Assembly: GCF_042662625.1 (NCBI RefSeq)
Contig: NZ_JBHSXH010000015.1
Coordinates: 1,426,001-1,490,000 of the forward strand
Direction of reading: 5' to 3'
Origin: Halopelagius fulvigenes
Lineage (GTDB): Archaea > Halobacteriota > Halobacteria > Halobacteriales > Haloferacaceae
DNA: 64,000 nt
The notes below the pieces were generated by a model, which had not been told where the DNA came from, searched no databases, and saw nothing but the letters and a program-made list of their open reading frames with translations. A program made the position numbers and the translations under genes. This document shows positions 50,972 through 58,522 of the stretch, piece by piece (position 1 is the first letter of the stretch; every line of letters begins with the position of its first letter).

Positions 50972-51385
50972 ATGGGCAACAAGAACAAGACGATCTCGTT
51001 CCGCGTCAACGAGGACGCGTTCGAGACGCTCAGGGAAATCGCCGAGGAGCGGGACATCTCTCTTTCTGCCGTCTTCCGCGACTACGTGGATACGCTCGTT
51101 GCCCACGACGGTCAGGTGCAGGTCGTCCCCGAACACGAGTTAGAGGAGATGGGAAGCGGCGACGGCGAGGAGTCGTTCCCCCCGACGGTGGAGGTGCCGA
51201 AGAGTTTCATCCGCGAGCACGAACGCCTCGAACTCGAAGCCGACCACCTACGCGAACAGCTCGAAGAGCACAAGCGCTACGTGAACTACCTGCGCGAACA
51301 GCTCGAAGACGACGACGAGGAGGTCATCCAACTGGAGGACTTAGACGCCGGCGAGACGGACGAACCGTCGTTCCGCCTCGGATAA
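50972..51385 (+). CDS. ribbon-helix-helix protein with coiled-coil tail
   Basis: A 137-residue protein. Residues 1-45 (KTISFRVNEDAFETLREIAEERDISLSAVFRDYVDTLV) fit a ribbon-helix-helix DNA-binding fold. Residues 85-120 form a coiled coil (LELEADHLREQLEEHKRYVNYLREQLED). The CATTAAGTA box lies 27-36 bases upstream. It follows the rpa3 pair in the same orientation after 125 bases. Target unknown; it may be an architectural or segregation-type protein. Confidence 0.7.
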   Translation: MGNKNKTISFRVNEDAFETLREIAEERDISLSAVFRDYVDTLVAHDGQVQVVPEHELEEMGSGDGEESFPPTVEVPKSFIREHERLELEADHLREQLEEHKRYVNYLREQLEDDDEEVIQLEDLDAGETDEPSFRLG

Positions 51386-51430
51386 CGTCAGGAACCGACG
51401 ACGCGACCACCCGACGACGGGACGAGAGCG

Positions 51431-51886
51431 CTAGCCCGACAGCGCCTTTTTCGCTTCGTGCGCCTTCCGTTCCATCTCTTCGTTTCCCTCGACGCCCGCG
51501 AGCGTTTCGACCGCTTCGAGCCGTCGAACCGCGCTGTCGAGGAAGGAGAGCACGTCGCCGGGGTAGGCGTACAGCATGTAGTCGTCGCTCATCACGTCCA
51601 CGATGGCGTCCGGGGGGAGACCCTGCGCGCGGAGTTCCAGCAGGTACTTGATGAACTGACGCTCGGGGTAGCCCGTGTACAGGTCGTCGGGGTCCTCCGG
51701 ATCGAGGAAATCCTGCGCGAAGTCGAGCAGTCTGTCGCGCGTCGCCCCGTCGAGTTTCGAGAGGCCCTCCCCGGAGTAGAGCACGTCCATCGTCGCCCCC
51801 TTGAACGCCCCTTTCGGGATGTTCACGTCGAGCTGCGACGATATCTGCCGGTGGTTCTTGAGGTATATCTTGTCCGTGATGGCCAC
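51431..51886 (-). CDS. conserved haloarchaeal protein (DUF5806-like)
   Basis: A 151-residue protein beginning with GTG (VAITDKIYLKNHRQISSQLD). The body is mostly helical, with DFAQDFLDPEDPDDLYTGYP and a C-terminal basic coil (EGNEEMERKAHEAKKALSG). I know this only as a conserved haloarchaeal family of unknown function. Confidence 0.72.
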   Translation of the reverse strand: MAITDKIYLKNHRQISSQLDVNIPKGAFKGATMDVLYSGEGLSKLDGATRDRLLDFAQDFLDPEDPDDLYTGYPERQFIKYLLELRAQGLPPDAIVDVMSDDYMLYAYPGDVLSFLDSAVRRLEAVETLAGVEGNEEMERKAHEAKKALSG

Positions 51887-51959
51887 GGTTGGGGAGACGT
51901 AGGGCGTTGGCGGCAAAAAGCGTCCCGATGGGCGCGTGCGCCCGCGTAATCCTACAGCG

Positions 51960-51965
51960 TTTATC
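51960..51965 (+). promoter_or_regulatory. TATA box of the Lrp/RCK-C regulator gene
   Basis: TTTATC 25-30 bases before the ATG at 51990, in the promoter gap shared with the DUF5806 gene. Confidence 0.6.
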
Positions 51966-51989
51966 ACCTCCCGACGCGCAGTGAAACGC

Positions 51990-52733
51990 ATGGTCGACCG
52001 ACTCGACGAAGTCGACAAGCGAATCCTCTATCACCTCGTCCGCGACGCTCGGAACACGTCCGCGCCGATGATCGCAGACGAGGTGAACGTCTCCGCCGGG
52101 ACGATTCGGAACCGAATCAAACAGCTGGAGGCGGACGGGGTACTCCGGGGGTATCACGCGCACATCGATTACGGGCACGCCGAAGGCCGACTGACGAACC
52201 TCCTCGTGGGGACGGCGAGCATCGAGGAGCGGGAACGCCTCGCGAAACAGATAGCGGAGGTTCCGGGCGTCGTCAACGTCCGCCAGCTCATGTGCGGGAC
52301 CGGCAACATCCACGTGACGACCGTGGGCGAGGACGCGCAGGAGCTCTCCCGAGTCACCCGGGACGTCTCGCAGATGGGGCTCGAAATCGAGGACGAACAC
52401 CTCCTCCGACACGAGGAGCACCGTCCGTACCACGCGTTCGGACCGGAGGGGCGGCGCGAGGGCCAGTCCATCGCGGACTTCATGTCGCTCTCCGGGGGGG
52501 CGGAGGTGGTCGAGGTGAGCGTCGCGCCGGGCGCAGAAATCGACGGCATGACGCTCAGAGAGGCGAACGAACGCGGACTCATCGCCTCGGAGGTGCTCGT
52601 CGTCTCCGTGGAACGCGACGAGCGGATCCTCACGCCGAAGGGGAACACCGAAGTCCGCGCCGACGACCTCGTGACCCTCTTCGCGCGCGGCGGCCTGTCG
52701 GAGGAGACGGTCGGCGCGTTCAGCGGGGAGTAG
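51990..52733 (+). CDS. Lrp/AsnC-type regulator with C-terminal RCK-C domain
   Basis: A 247-residue protein. The N-terminal winged helix (residues 5-60, DEVDKRILYHLVRDARNTSAPMIADEVNVSAGTIRNRI) and the AsnC-type ligand region are followed by a TrkA-C/RCK-C domain (residues 165-240, EVSVAPGAEIDGMTLREANERGLIASEVLVVSV). The RCK-C domain binds ligands such as nucleotides in potassium channels and regulators. It converges with the trk cluster (four bases between the genes), so it is likely the local potassium-responsive regulator. Confidence 0.87.
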   Translation: MVDRLDEVDKRILYHLVRDARNTSAPMIADEVNVSAGTIRNRIKQLEADGVLRGYHAHIDYGHAEGRLTNLLVGTASIEERERLAKQIAEVPGVVNVRQLMCGTGNIHVTTVGEDAQELSRVTRDVSQMGLEIEDEHLLRHEEHRPYHAFGPEGRREGQSIADFMSLSGGAEVVEVSVAPGAEIDGMTLREANERGLIASEVLVVSVERDERILTPKGNTEVRADDLVTLFARGGLSEETVGAFSGE

Positions 52734-52737
52734 CCGC

Positions 52738-52941
52738 TCAGCGTACGCTCGCTTTGTAGAGCGTGTATCCGACGAAGACGGCGAGGTACCCCGCGGCGAG
52801 TACCGTCGTGGTTCGGGTTCGGCCGACGAGGGCGAGCACGCAGAGGAGAAGCGGTCCCGCCAGCAGCAACCCGTCGAACACCCTGTCGTCGGCCCCCGCG
52901 TTCAGCACCGGCCCGAGGAGGGGCGCGTCGTCGATGCTCAC
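52738..52941 (-). CDS. small membrane protein translationally coupled to trkH
   Basis: A 67-residue protein starting with GTG at 52941 (SIDDAPLLGPVLNAGADDRV). Two hydrophobic helices (about 22-40 and 47-62, GLLLAGPLLLCVLALVG and TVLAAGYLAVFVGYTLY) end in a basic C-terminus (KASVR). The start overlaps the stop of trkH (GTGA). Coupled translation and size suggest an accessory subunit of the Trk system, but nothing in the sequence proves it. Confidence 0.65.
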   Translation of the reverse strand: MSIDDAPLLGPVLNAGADDRVFDGLLLAGPLLLCVLALVGRTRTTTVLAAGYLAVFVGYTLYKASVR

Positions 52942-54485
52942 CGGTAGACACCCCCTCGCTCGAAGAGCGCTCTGAGGAGGACGAGCACCGGGATTATCTC
53001 CAGCCGTCCGATCCACATGTTGAAGAGGAACATCACCTTCGCCGCCGTCGGCATCGACGCCCCGGTGATGCCGGAGGAGAGGCCGACGTTCCCCTGTGCG
53101 GACGCCACCTCGAACACGACGTTCTCCAGCGTGTACTCGTCGGTGGGGAGGACAGCGAGGAGGACGAAGATACCGACCACGAGGAAGACGACCCAGAGGA
53201 ACGCGATGATGGCCGCCTCCTCGAACTCCCGCGTCGCTTCCTGTTCGGTGAGTCGCCGGTCGTTGAGCTCGAAGTACCGGACCGCCGCGTCGGGGTAGAA
53301 CGCGTCGCCGATTCTGAACGCGGTCCCCTTCACCAACGTCAGCGCCCGGACGAGTTTGATTCCGCCGACGGTCGAACCGGCGGCCGCGCCGACGACCATG
53401 CCGAGCGACACCGTCAGCTGCGCCTCCGGCGACCACCGCGTTCCGAGCGACCCGGCCGTCTGGAACCCCGTACACGACGCGGCGGAGACGAACTGGAAGA
53501 GACCGTACCGAACCGCCTCGAACAGCGACCCGTACGTCCCGTTGAGGAACAGCGTCGCCGCCAACGCGAGGCTGCCGAGTCCGAAGAAGCCGAACACCCA
53601 CCGCGTCTGCATGTCCGCGTAGAGGTTCCGCAGGTCGCCTCGGAGCAGCAGGTAGTGGATCGGAAACGCGATGCTCCCGAGAATCATCACGGGGACGAGC
53701 GCGAAGTCGATGAGCGCGCTGTCGTACGTGGCGATGCTGTCGTCCGTTATCGAGAACCCTCCCGTCGCGAGTCCGGTCATCGCGTGGTTGATAGCGTCCC
53801 AGAGGGGCATCCCCGCCAACCAGAGGACGAATATCGAGACGAACGTGAAGAGGAGGAATATCCACCAGATGGTTCGGACGGTCGAGACGATGCTCGGGTG
53901 AATCTTCTCCGACCGCGCCTCGGACTCGTACAGGGTGAGCGACCCGCTTCCGGGCCGCGCGAGGATGGCCGTCGTGAGGACGATGACGCCCACGCCGCCG
54001 ACCCACTCGATGAACGACCGCCACCACTGCAGCGTCGCCGAAAGCGCGCTCTCGTCGTCGGTCATCGTCAGTCCGGTCCCGGTGAAGCCGCTCATCGACT
54101 CGAAGAACGCGTTTATCGGGTTCCGGAACGCGCCGACGGTGCTCGCCGCGCGACCGGTCACCTCGGGAGCGCCCAGGAACGCGGGGTCGAGGTGAATCGT
54201 CCACGCGACGAGGAGGAACGGCAGCGACCCGAACAGTGCGACGAAGAACCACCCGGAGGCGGCGATCATCATCCCGTGCAGCTTCCCCGGGTCGGGCGCG
54301 TCGGAGAAGTGCCGCGCGAGTGCGACTCCGAGGAGGAACGGAACCGCCCCGGCGACGAGGAGCGACGGAACGGCCCAGAACTCCCCCCAGACGAGGGGGA
54401 CGACCACCGACACCAACATCATCACGGCGAGTGCCTGGAGCATCCGTCCGACGTCTCGCGCGACCGTCCGGGCGGCGGTCGTCAT
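52938..54485 (-). CDS. trkH: potassium uptake protein TrkH
   Basis: A 515-residue membrane transporter subunit of the Trk/Ktr superfamily, with ten or more helices arranged as four pore-like repeats. The selectivity-like segments include FFESMSGFTGTGLTM, MTGLATGGFSITDD, VSAASCTGFQTAGSLG and ASAQGNVGLSSGITG. It forms the potassium channel that TrkA gates. The start overlaps the stop of trkA by four bases (ATGA). Confidence 0.93.
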   Translation of the reverse strand: MTTAARTVARDVGRMLQALAVMMLVSVVVPLVWGEFWAVPSLLVAGAVPFLLGVALARHFSDAPDPGKLHGMMIAASGWFFVALFGSLPFLLVAWTIHLDPAFLGAPEVTGRAASTVGAFRNPINAFFESMSGFTGTGLTMTDDESALSATLQWWRSFIEWVGGVGVIVLTTAILARPGSGSLTLYESEARSEKIHPSIVSTVRTIWWIFLLFTFVSIFVLWLAGMPLWDAINHAMTGLATGGFSITDDSIATYDSALIDFALVPVMILGSIAFPIHYLLLRGDLRNLYADMQTRWVFGFFGLGSLALAATLFLNGTYGSLFEAVRYGLFQFVSAASCTGFQTAGSLGTRWSPEAQLTVSLGMVVGAAAGSTVGGIKLVRALTLVKGTAFRIGDAFYPDAAVRYFELNDRRLTEQEATREFEEAAIIAFLWVVFLVVGIFVLLAVLPTDEYTLENVVFEVASAQGNVGLSSGITGASMPTAAKVMFLFNMWIGRLEIIPVLVLLRALFERGGVYR

Positions 54486-55201
54486 CGGTCGTCGGTTCGC
54501 TTCCCCCGCCGCGACGCTCCCGCGTGGTCCTCGTAGTGTCCGAACACGTCCGTCACGTCCGGCGTCGCGCCCCGACCGGAGTAGACGGTCAGGAGGTCAC
54601 CTTCGCGTATCTCGGTGTCCCCCCGGGGCGTTATCGGCCCGTCCGCCCCGCTCCGTTCCACGGCGACCACGAGTACGTCGCCGGGCAGGTGTCCGTTCTT
54701 CGCCGCTTCGTCGAGTCGCTTCCCCGCGACCGGTGCGGACTCCGCGACGCGAATCTCGAACACCTCCGCCTCGTCGCCGACCCGCATGTAATCGACGATG
54801 GAGGGGCGTTTCACCGCGTAGTAGAGGTACTCCGCGATGAGGCGTTGGGGGTTCTCCATCGTGTTCACGCCGATCTGCTCGAAGAGGGGCATGTGCTCGT
54901 GGTTGTGGACGACCGAGACGACGTCGGGTATCCCCAACTCCTGTGCGAGGAGGCTTATCATCACGTTCGTCGCGTCCTCGTCGGTCGTCGAGATTATCGC
55001 GTCGGCTCTCCGGGCGCCGGCGTCCAAGAGCGTCTCTTTGACCGTCGCGTCGTCGTTGAGAACGAGACAGTCGAACGCTCCCGCGATGGCCTCGGCCTTC
55101 GCGGCGTCCTTCTCGATTACGACCACCTCGTTGCCCGACGCGGTGGCGATGTCTATGAGGGGCCTCCCGATGTTCCCCCCGCCGACGACGATGATGTACA
55201 T
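54482..55201 (-). CDS. trkA: TrkA potassium uptake regulator (RCK domain)
   Basis: A 239-residue cytoplasmic gating subunit. The NAD-binding RCK-N domain starts MYIIVVGGGNIGRPLIDIA with the GxGxxG-like motif and an acidic VVVIEKD. The RCK-C domain follows from about residue 145. It binds NAD(H) or ATP and couples them to channel opening. It is the first gene of the trkA-trkH cluster. Confidence 0.95.
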   Translation of the reverse strand: MYIIVVGGGNIGRPLIDIATASGNEVVVIEKDAAKAEAIAGAFDCLVLNDDATVKETLLDAGARRADAIISTTDEDATNVMISLLAQELGIPDVVSVVHNHEHMPLFEQIGVNTMENPQRLIAEYLYYAVKRPSIVDYMRVGDEAEVFEIRVAESAPVAGKRLDEAAKNGHLPGDVLVVAVERSGADGPITPRGDTEIREGDLLTVYSGRGATPDVTDVFGHYEDHAGASRRGKRTDDR

Positions 55202-55296
55202 GGGATGTCATTATCGAAGCCGCATTGAAAGCATACCGATTTACGCATCGAAAAAATAGGACCGGGACTGATTGCGCGATGAATAATACTCATAGG

Positions 55297-55305
55297 AGAG
55301 GTTAA
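55297..55305 (+). promoter_or_regulatory. TATA-like box of the 55331 gene
   Basis: GGTTAAGTG about 26-34 bases before the ATG at 55331. Confidence 0.5.
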
Positions 55306-55330
55306 GTGTGAAGGTACCATCCAGGCCAAC

Positions 55331-55696
55331 ATGGGAGACGAGTCCGGAGTGCGGGACGATTGGTCCCTACCAGATGACCTCGTGACGGAGCTCGAGGAGC
55401 TCGAGCTACACGAACTGCGAGAGGTAGTCCACTACGCACAGGACCGAATACGGGAGTTACAGGCGCCCGTCTCGGACAAGATAGAGGCGGCACCCGGCGA
55501 GGAGCTTCACTCCACCGAGGAGCGACCGGAGTACACGGAAGTGATAAAGAGCGAACCGTGCGGCGAGGGGTGTCCGGACTGCCCGCACGGCCCCTACCTG
55601 TACCACGTCTACGAGGAGGTCAAACCGGACGGAAACGCGTCGCTTCACTGGGTGTTCCTCGGCCGGGTGTTCGGCCGAGACGGCCGCCACGAGTAG
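55331..55696 (+). CDS. conserved protein with Cys-rich GPYLYHVY motif
   Basis: A 121-residue protein with a helical N-terminus (residues 15-50, VTELEELELHELREVVHYAQDRI) and then a compact segment EPCGEGCPDCPHGPYLYHVYEE. CxxxCxxC and a GPY(L/W)Y core like this are reminiscent of DUF6788-type proteins. The cysteines could bind zinc. Its role is unknown. The gene lies between the trk cluster and a UspA-like gene. Confidence 0.6.
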   Translation: MGDESGVRDDWSLPDDLVTELEELELHELREVVHYAQDRIRELQAPVSDKIEAAPGEELHSTEERPEYTEVIKSEPCGEGCPDCPHGPYLYHVYEEVKPDGNASLHWVFLGRVFGRDGRHE

Positions 55697-55855
55697 ACGC
55701 CGCCCGGGAGCTACCGCCGTCGCCGTCGGACCGACGTCCCGTGTTCCTCCGCGCGGAGGGGGAGACAGTTCTGTCAACCGAAATATACCGGCGCAGTATT
55801 TCGCGGTGCCCCGTCGAACGAGGGATTTTATCCATATGCGAAAGAACGGGTCCGT

Positions 55856-56695
55856 ATGGAACCTGGTCCGGCGGACGAACACGACCCCGGTACCGTCGCG
55901 ACGGACGGCGACGGGACGGGCCGTCCCGGCGTTCTCTGCCTCCTCAGCAGCGACGGGCCGGCCCGCCAGATGGAGCTTCGAGTCGCCGCGGCTATCGCCG
56001 ACGGCGGCGAACTCGTCGTCTCCGGGGACGACAGCGAGGAGGTCGTACGGCGGGCGCGTTCGGAGTCGGTCCTGACGAACGTCGACGTCGATTCCGTCGA
56101 ACGACCCGCGTCCGTGACGGAGGAGTGGCTTGCGTCGGTCGGGGGCGGGCGGGGCCTCCCGACGGTCGTCGACGCCCGACGGAGTCGCTCTCGATTCTCC
56201 GAGTCGGACGACATCGGGGTCGGAACCGACTGCACCGTCGTCACGGTCGAGACCGTCAAGGGAATCGACTCCGTTTCGTCGTTGCTCGTTCCGGTCGCCG
56301 CGGGCCCGCACGTGGACGCGGTCGTCGACGTATCGAGGGCGCTGGCGGCGGCGACCGACTCGTGGCTCGACATCTTCTACGTCGTCGAGGACGCCGAATC
56401 CCCCTCCGACGACGTAGAGACGCTCCTGGCGTACTGCGCGGACCGCCTCGGGACGTTCGAGAACTACGACGAGTGGGTGTTCGAGGCGTCCGACCCCGCC
56501 GAAGCGATCGTCGAGCAGTCCCAGTACTACGACCTCACCGTTCTCGGCACCGCACAGAAGGGGTTACTTCGGAAGTACGTCTCCGGTTCGACGGCGGACG
56601 AGGTTCGCAACGCCGCAGAGAACGTCGTTCTCACCGTCAGCGCGGAGGACGTGACGACGTCGCGCGTCGAACAGTGGATCGGAGAAGGGACGTAG
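55856..56695 (+). CDS. protein with C-terminal universal stress (UspA) domain
   Basis: A 279-residue protein. The first 125 residues (starting MEPGPADEHDPGTVAT) resemble a degenerate nucleotide-binding half. Residues 140-265 are a UspA-like domain (SLLVPVAAGPHVDAVVDVSRALAAATDS and DLTVLGTAQKGLLRKYVSGST, then NVVLTVS). UspA domains near trk genes in archaea have been linked to potassium transport, so an accessory regulatory role is plausible. A TTTTATCC box lies about 24-31 bases upstream. Confidence 0.8.
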   Translation: MEPGPADEHDPGTVATDGDGTGRPGVLCLLSSDGPARQMELRVAAAIADGGELVVSGDDSEEVVRRARSESVLTNVDVDSVERPASVTEEWLASVGGGRGLPTVVDARRSRSRFSESDDIGVGTDCTVVTVETVKGIDSVSSLLVPVAAGPHVDAVVDVSRALAAATDSWLDIFYVVEDAESPSDDVETLLAYCADRLGTFENYDEWVFEASDPAEAIVEQSQYYDLTVLGTAQKGLLRKYVSGSTADEVRNAAENVVLTVSAEDVTTSRVEQWIGEGT

Positions 56696-56854
56696 GGCTT
56701 CTCTCGGTCGCGACGTCGCAGTTCCGTTCGGGGAGAGACGAACGAACCGGAGCGGAGGCGGCCCGCTTCCGTCTAAACCGAGTGTGCGACCGGCAAACAC
56801 GCCGACGCGGAGTCGTAACGTATTTGAATCGCACCGGGCTATCCGTAGGTGCGT

Positions 56855-56928
56855 GTCCGGGTTAGGGTAGTGGACTATCCTTCAGCCTTGTGGAGGCTGA
56901 GACGCGGGTTCAATTCTCGCACCCGGAC
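56855..56928 (+). tRNA. tRNA-His (GTG)
   Basis: A 74-base cloverleaf including the extra 5' G (G-1) that pairs with C73, the identity mark of tRNA-His. The acceptor TCCGGGT pairs with ACCCGGA. The anticodon stem CAGCC/GGCTG holds the loop TTGTGGA (anticodon GTG). The T arm GCGGG/CTCGC encloses TTCAATT. No CCA is encoded and no intron is seen. Confidence 0.95.
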
Positions 56929-57078
56929 CTTCTTCCGACGACCACCCATCGAGCGATTGCTCGCGTCAGCGAGCATCGCGAGGGACATCCTCGGTCGTCG
57001 GAGAACGGTGTTACGAAGAGAATTGAACCGGGGAGCGACTGAAAGGAGCGACCGGGGTTCAATTCTCGCACCCGGACC
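56929..57078 (+). repeat. tRNA-His downstream unit 1: hairpin plus mirrored T arm plus tRNA 3' end
   Basis: First a 9-bp hairpin stem, CCGACGACC (56935-56943) with GGTCGTCGG (56993-57001). Then GAGAATTGAACC (57018-57029), the reverse complement of the tRNA-His T arm, pairs over 12 bases with GGTTCAATTCTC (57056-57067). The loop contains GGGAGCGAC and GGAGCGACC. The right part (to 57078) is a near-exact copy of the tRNA-His 3' end. The plan equals the tRNA-Asp units but with the His T arm. Confidence 0.8.
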
Positions 57079-57211
57079 TTCTCTCCGAGCGCTACTCCTT
57101 ACGAGCGTTCGCTCCGTCGGGAGCGACGCGAGTAGACGACGTACGCGACGCAGAAGTCTTACGAGAGAATTGAATCAGGGAGCGACCGAGGTTCAACTCT
57201 CGCACCCGACC
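57079..57211 (+). repeat. tRNA-His downstream unit 2, partly decayed
   Basis: First hairpin CTACTC (57092-57097) with GAGTAG (57130-57135), with an inner TCGCTCC/GGAGCGA stem. The mirrored arm GAGAATTGAA (57165-57174) pairs with TTCAACTCTC (57192-57201), one mismatch, then a shortened tRNA-His 3' end follows to about 57211. The loop still has GGGAGCGACC. Confidence 0.72.
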
Positions 57212-57776
57212 TCCCATTCCTTCGCTGTGTCCCGGTTTTCGAGCCTCTGCTTAGCAAGAGGACACCACTAACAGAAGCCTTCGGTCTGGAGAGACTCCAA
57301 TCGTTCTTCGATTCACAGACAGGAATTGAAGACGGGGCTTGGTTGACAATCTGACCGATGCTTCGTATTCTGACTCCCGTGACAAGGAGATTCAATCAAG
57401 TACATCTCATCTGTACGTCGTCCTGCTCAGTCGTTGGGTTCTTCCAGTGAATTGCCGTCCCATTCGCCGGTGGTTCCATCGAGAAGCGCGACAGCACCGA
57501 GAAACGCTGGGACGGTCACGAGCAGGAAGAACAGGATAAACCAGAGTTCTTGTGACATACATCAAAGTTCGTTAGTTATTCTATTTGACTTTTTCGGCGT
57601 TTATGCAACGACTAGCGGTCAAGAACAGACCAGGTAGTTCACGACAACCCCCAAGAGGTAGAATCTCGTTCGTGCGGTACTTCGACTCCCTGCGAGGTCT
57701 TAGCTGCAGGAATTCACGGCGTTAGCCGCATCTTGCCCAAGCCCAGAAGCCCGACAATTGAGAAACTGCAGTGGCG
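57212..57776. other. low-density region between tRNA-His units and the pseudo-tRNA
   Basis: This stretch looks less GC-rich than its surroundings and has no clear large gene. A plus-strand frame that ends at a TGA (57352-57354) reads LSKRTPLTEAFGLERLQSFF and then DSQTGIEDGAWLTI, which looks like the tail of a truncated gene I do not recognise. A 43-residue minus-strand ORF lies at 57427-57558. The whole is bounded by tRNA-His sequences, like the scar of an integrated element. Confidence 0.4.
57427..57558 (-). CDS. small single-pass membrane protein, 43 residues
   Basis: A 43-residue frame (MSQELWFILFFLLVTVPAFL, then a polar GEWDGNSLEEPND end) with one membrane helix. It lies in the tRNA-bounded region and has no neighbour in its orientation. 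Function unknown; it may be a relic of the same element. Confidence 0.45.
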   Translation of the reverse strand: MSQELWFILFFLLVTVPAFLGAVALLDGTTGEWDGNSLEEPND

Positions 57777-57848
57777 GTGAGTCGGTCTAGTGGACTACCT
57801 TCAGTCTCGTGGAGGCCGAGACGCGAGTTCGACTTTCACACCCGGACC
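57777..57848 (+). pseudogene. decayed tRNA-His copy
   Basis: The sequence follows tRNA-His through AGTGGACTA, the GTGGAGG anticodon region (GTG kept), the ACGCGAGTTC T arm and the CACCCGGACC end. The first ten or so bases of the acceptor are lost and the anticodon and T stems carry mismatches. It cannot fold as a functional tRNA and marks the far end of the tRNA-His region. Confidence 0.7.
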
Positions 57849-57884
57849 ACGAGAAAAGAACCGCACCACCGACAGCGACCCGCC

Positions 57885-58343
57885 TCAGTCTATCTCGATC
57901 TCTATCGCGTCGGCGTCCTCGTCGCCCTTTCCGCCCGGCGGTTCCGCGAGGTCCTCTAAGGCCATCTTGAGGTTCCACGTGTTCGCCTTCCAGACGGAGT
58001 CGAAGATGCTCCCGAGGATGGGGACCGACCCGCCCACGGCGTCGATGGTGATGGTGGCGAGCATCTTCAGGAGCGTCGTGAAGGAGACGCCCAAGCGGGC
58101 GGATTCGAGGACGATGTACAGCGAGAACCCCGCGCTGACCACGTCGCCGGCGACGGGGAGTACGCCGAGGACGGGGTCGATACCGATGCGGAAGTCGGTG
58201 CCCGGAACGGGGATGGAGTCGTCGAAGATGCGGGCGACCGTCCGCATCCGGCGGATCGCGGACTCGTCCACCGTCGGCGGCAGTTCACCCTCGAAGTCGA
58301 TGTCGAACTCGGAGCGGAAGTCTCGCGTCGAGGTGTCGTCCAT
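57885..58343 (-). CDS. DUF4112 family membrane-associated protein
   Basis: A 152-residue protein. The segment SIPVPGTDFRIGIDPVLGVL and the hydrophobic DVVSAGFSLYIVLESARLGVS followed by VGGSVPILGSIFDSVWKAN are the DUF4112 signature. The family has no known role. It starts at the ATG 58343, with an acidic N-terminus of about 35 residues. Confidence 0.85.
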   Translation of the reverse strand: MDDTSTRDFRSEFDIDFEGELPPTVDESAIRRMRTVARIFDDSIPVPGTDFRIGIDPVLGVLPVAGDVVSAGFSLYIVLESARLGVSFTTLLKMLATITIDAVGGSVPILGSIFDSVWKANTWNLKMALEDLAEPPGGKGDEDADAIEIEID

Positions 58344-58522
58344 ACCAGTCCTTGTGTCCGAATGTAGATAAACGCGACGGCGACGGAGACGGCCGGATCG
58401 GCCGTAATATCCCATCTATAGCACGATAACGAGATTACATATCAGGTACGAGTCCTATTTTGAACGCGGCGGGAGCGGACTCGCGGAGACGGAGTTAACC
58501 GTCCGCGGGTCCAGCCGACACC

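Noticed and set aside
57159..57395. A 78-codon minus-strand frame in the tRNA-His region
   Set aside because: It overlaps the repeat units, shows no recognisable domain, and its end is made of tRNA 3' sequence.
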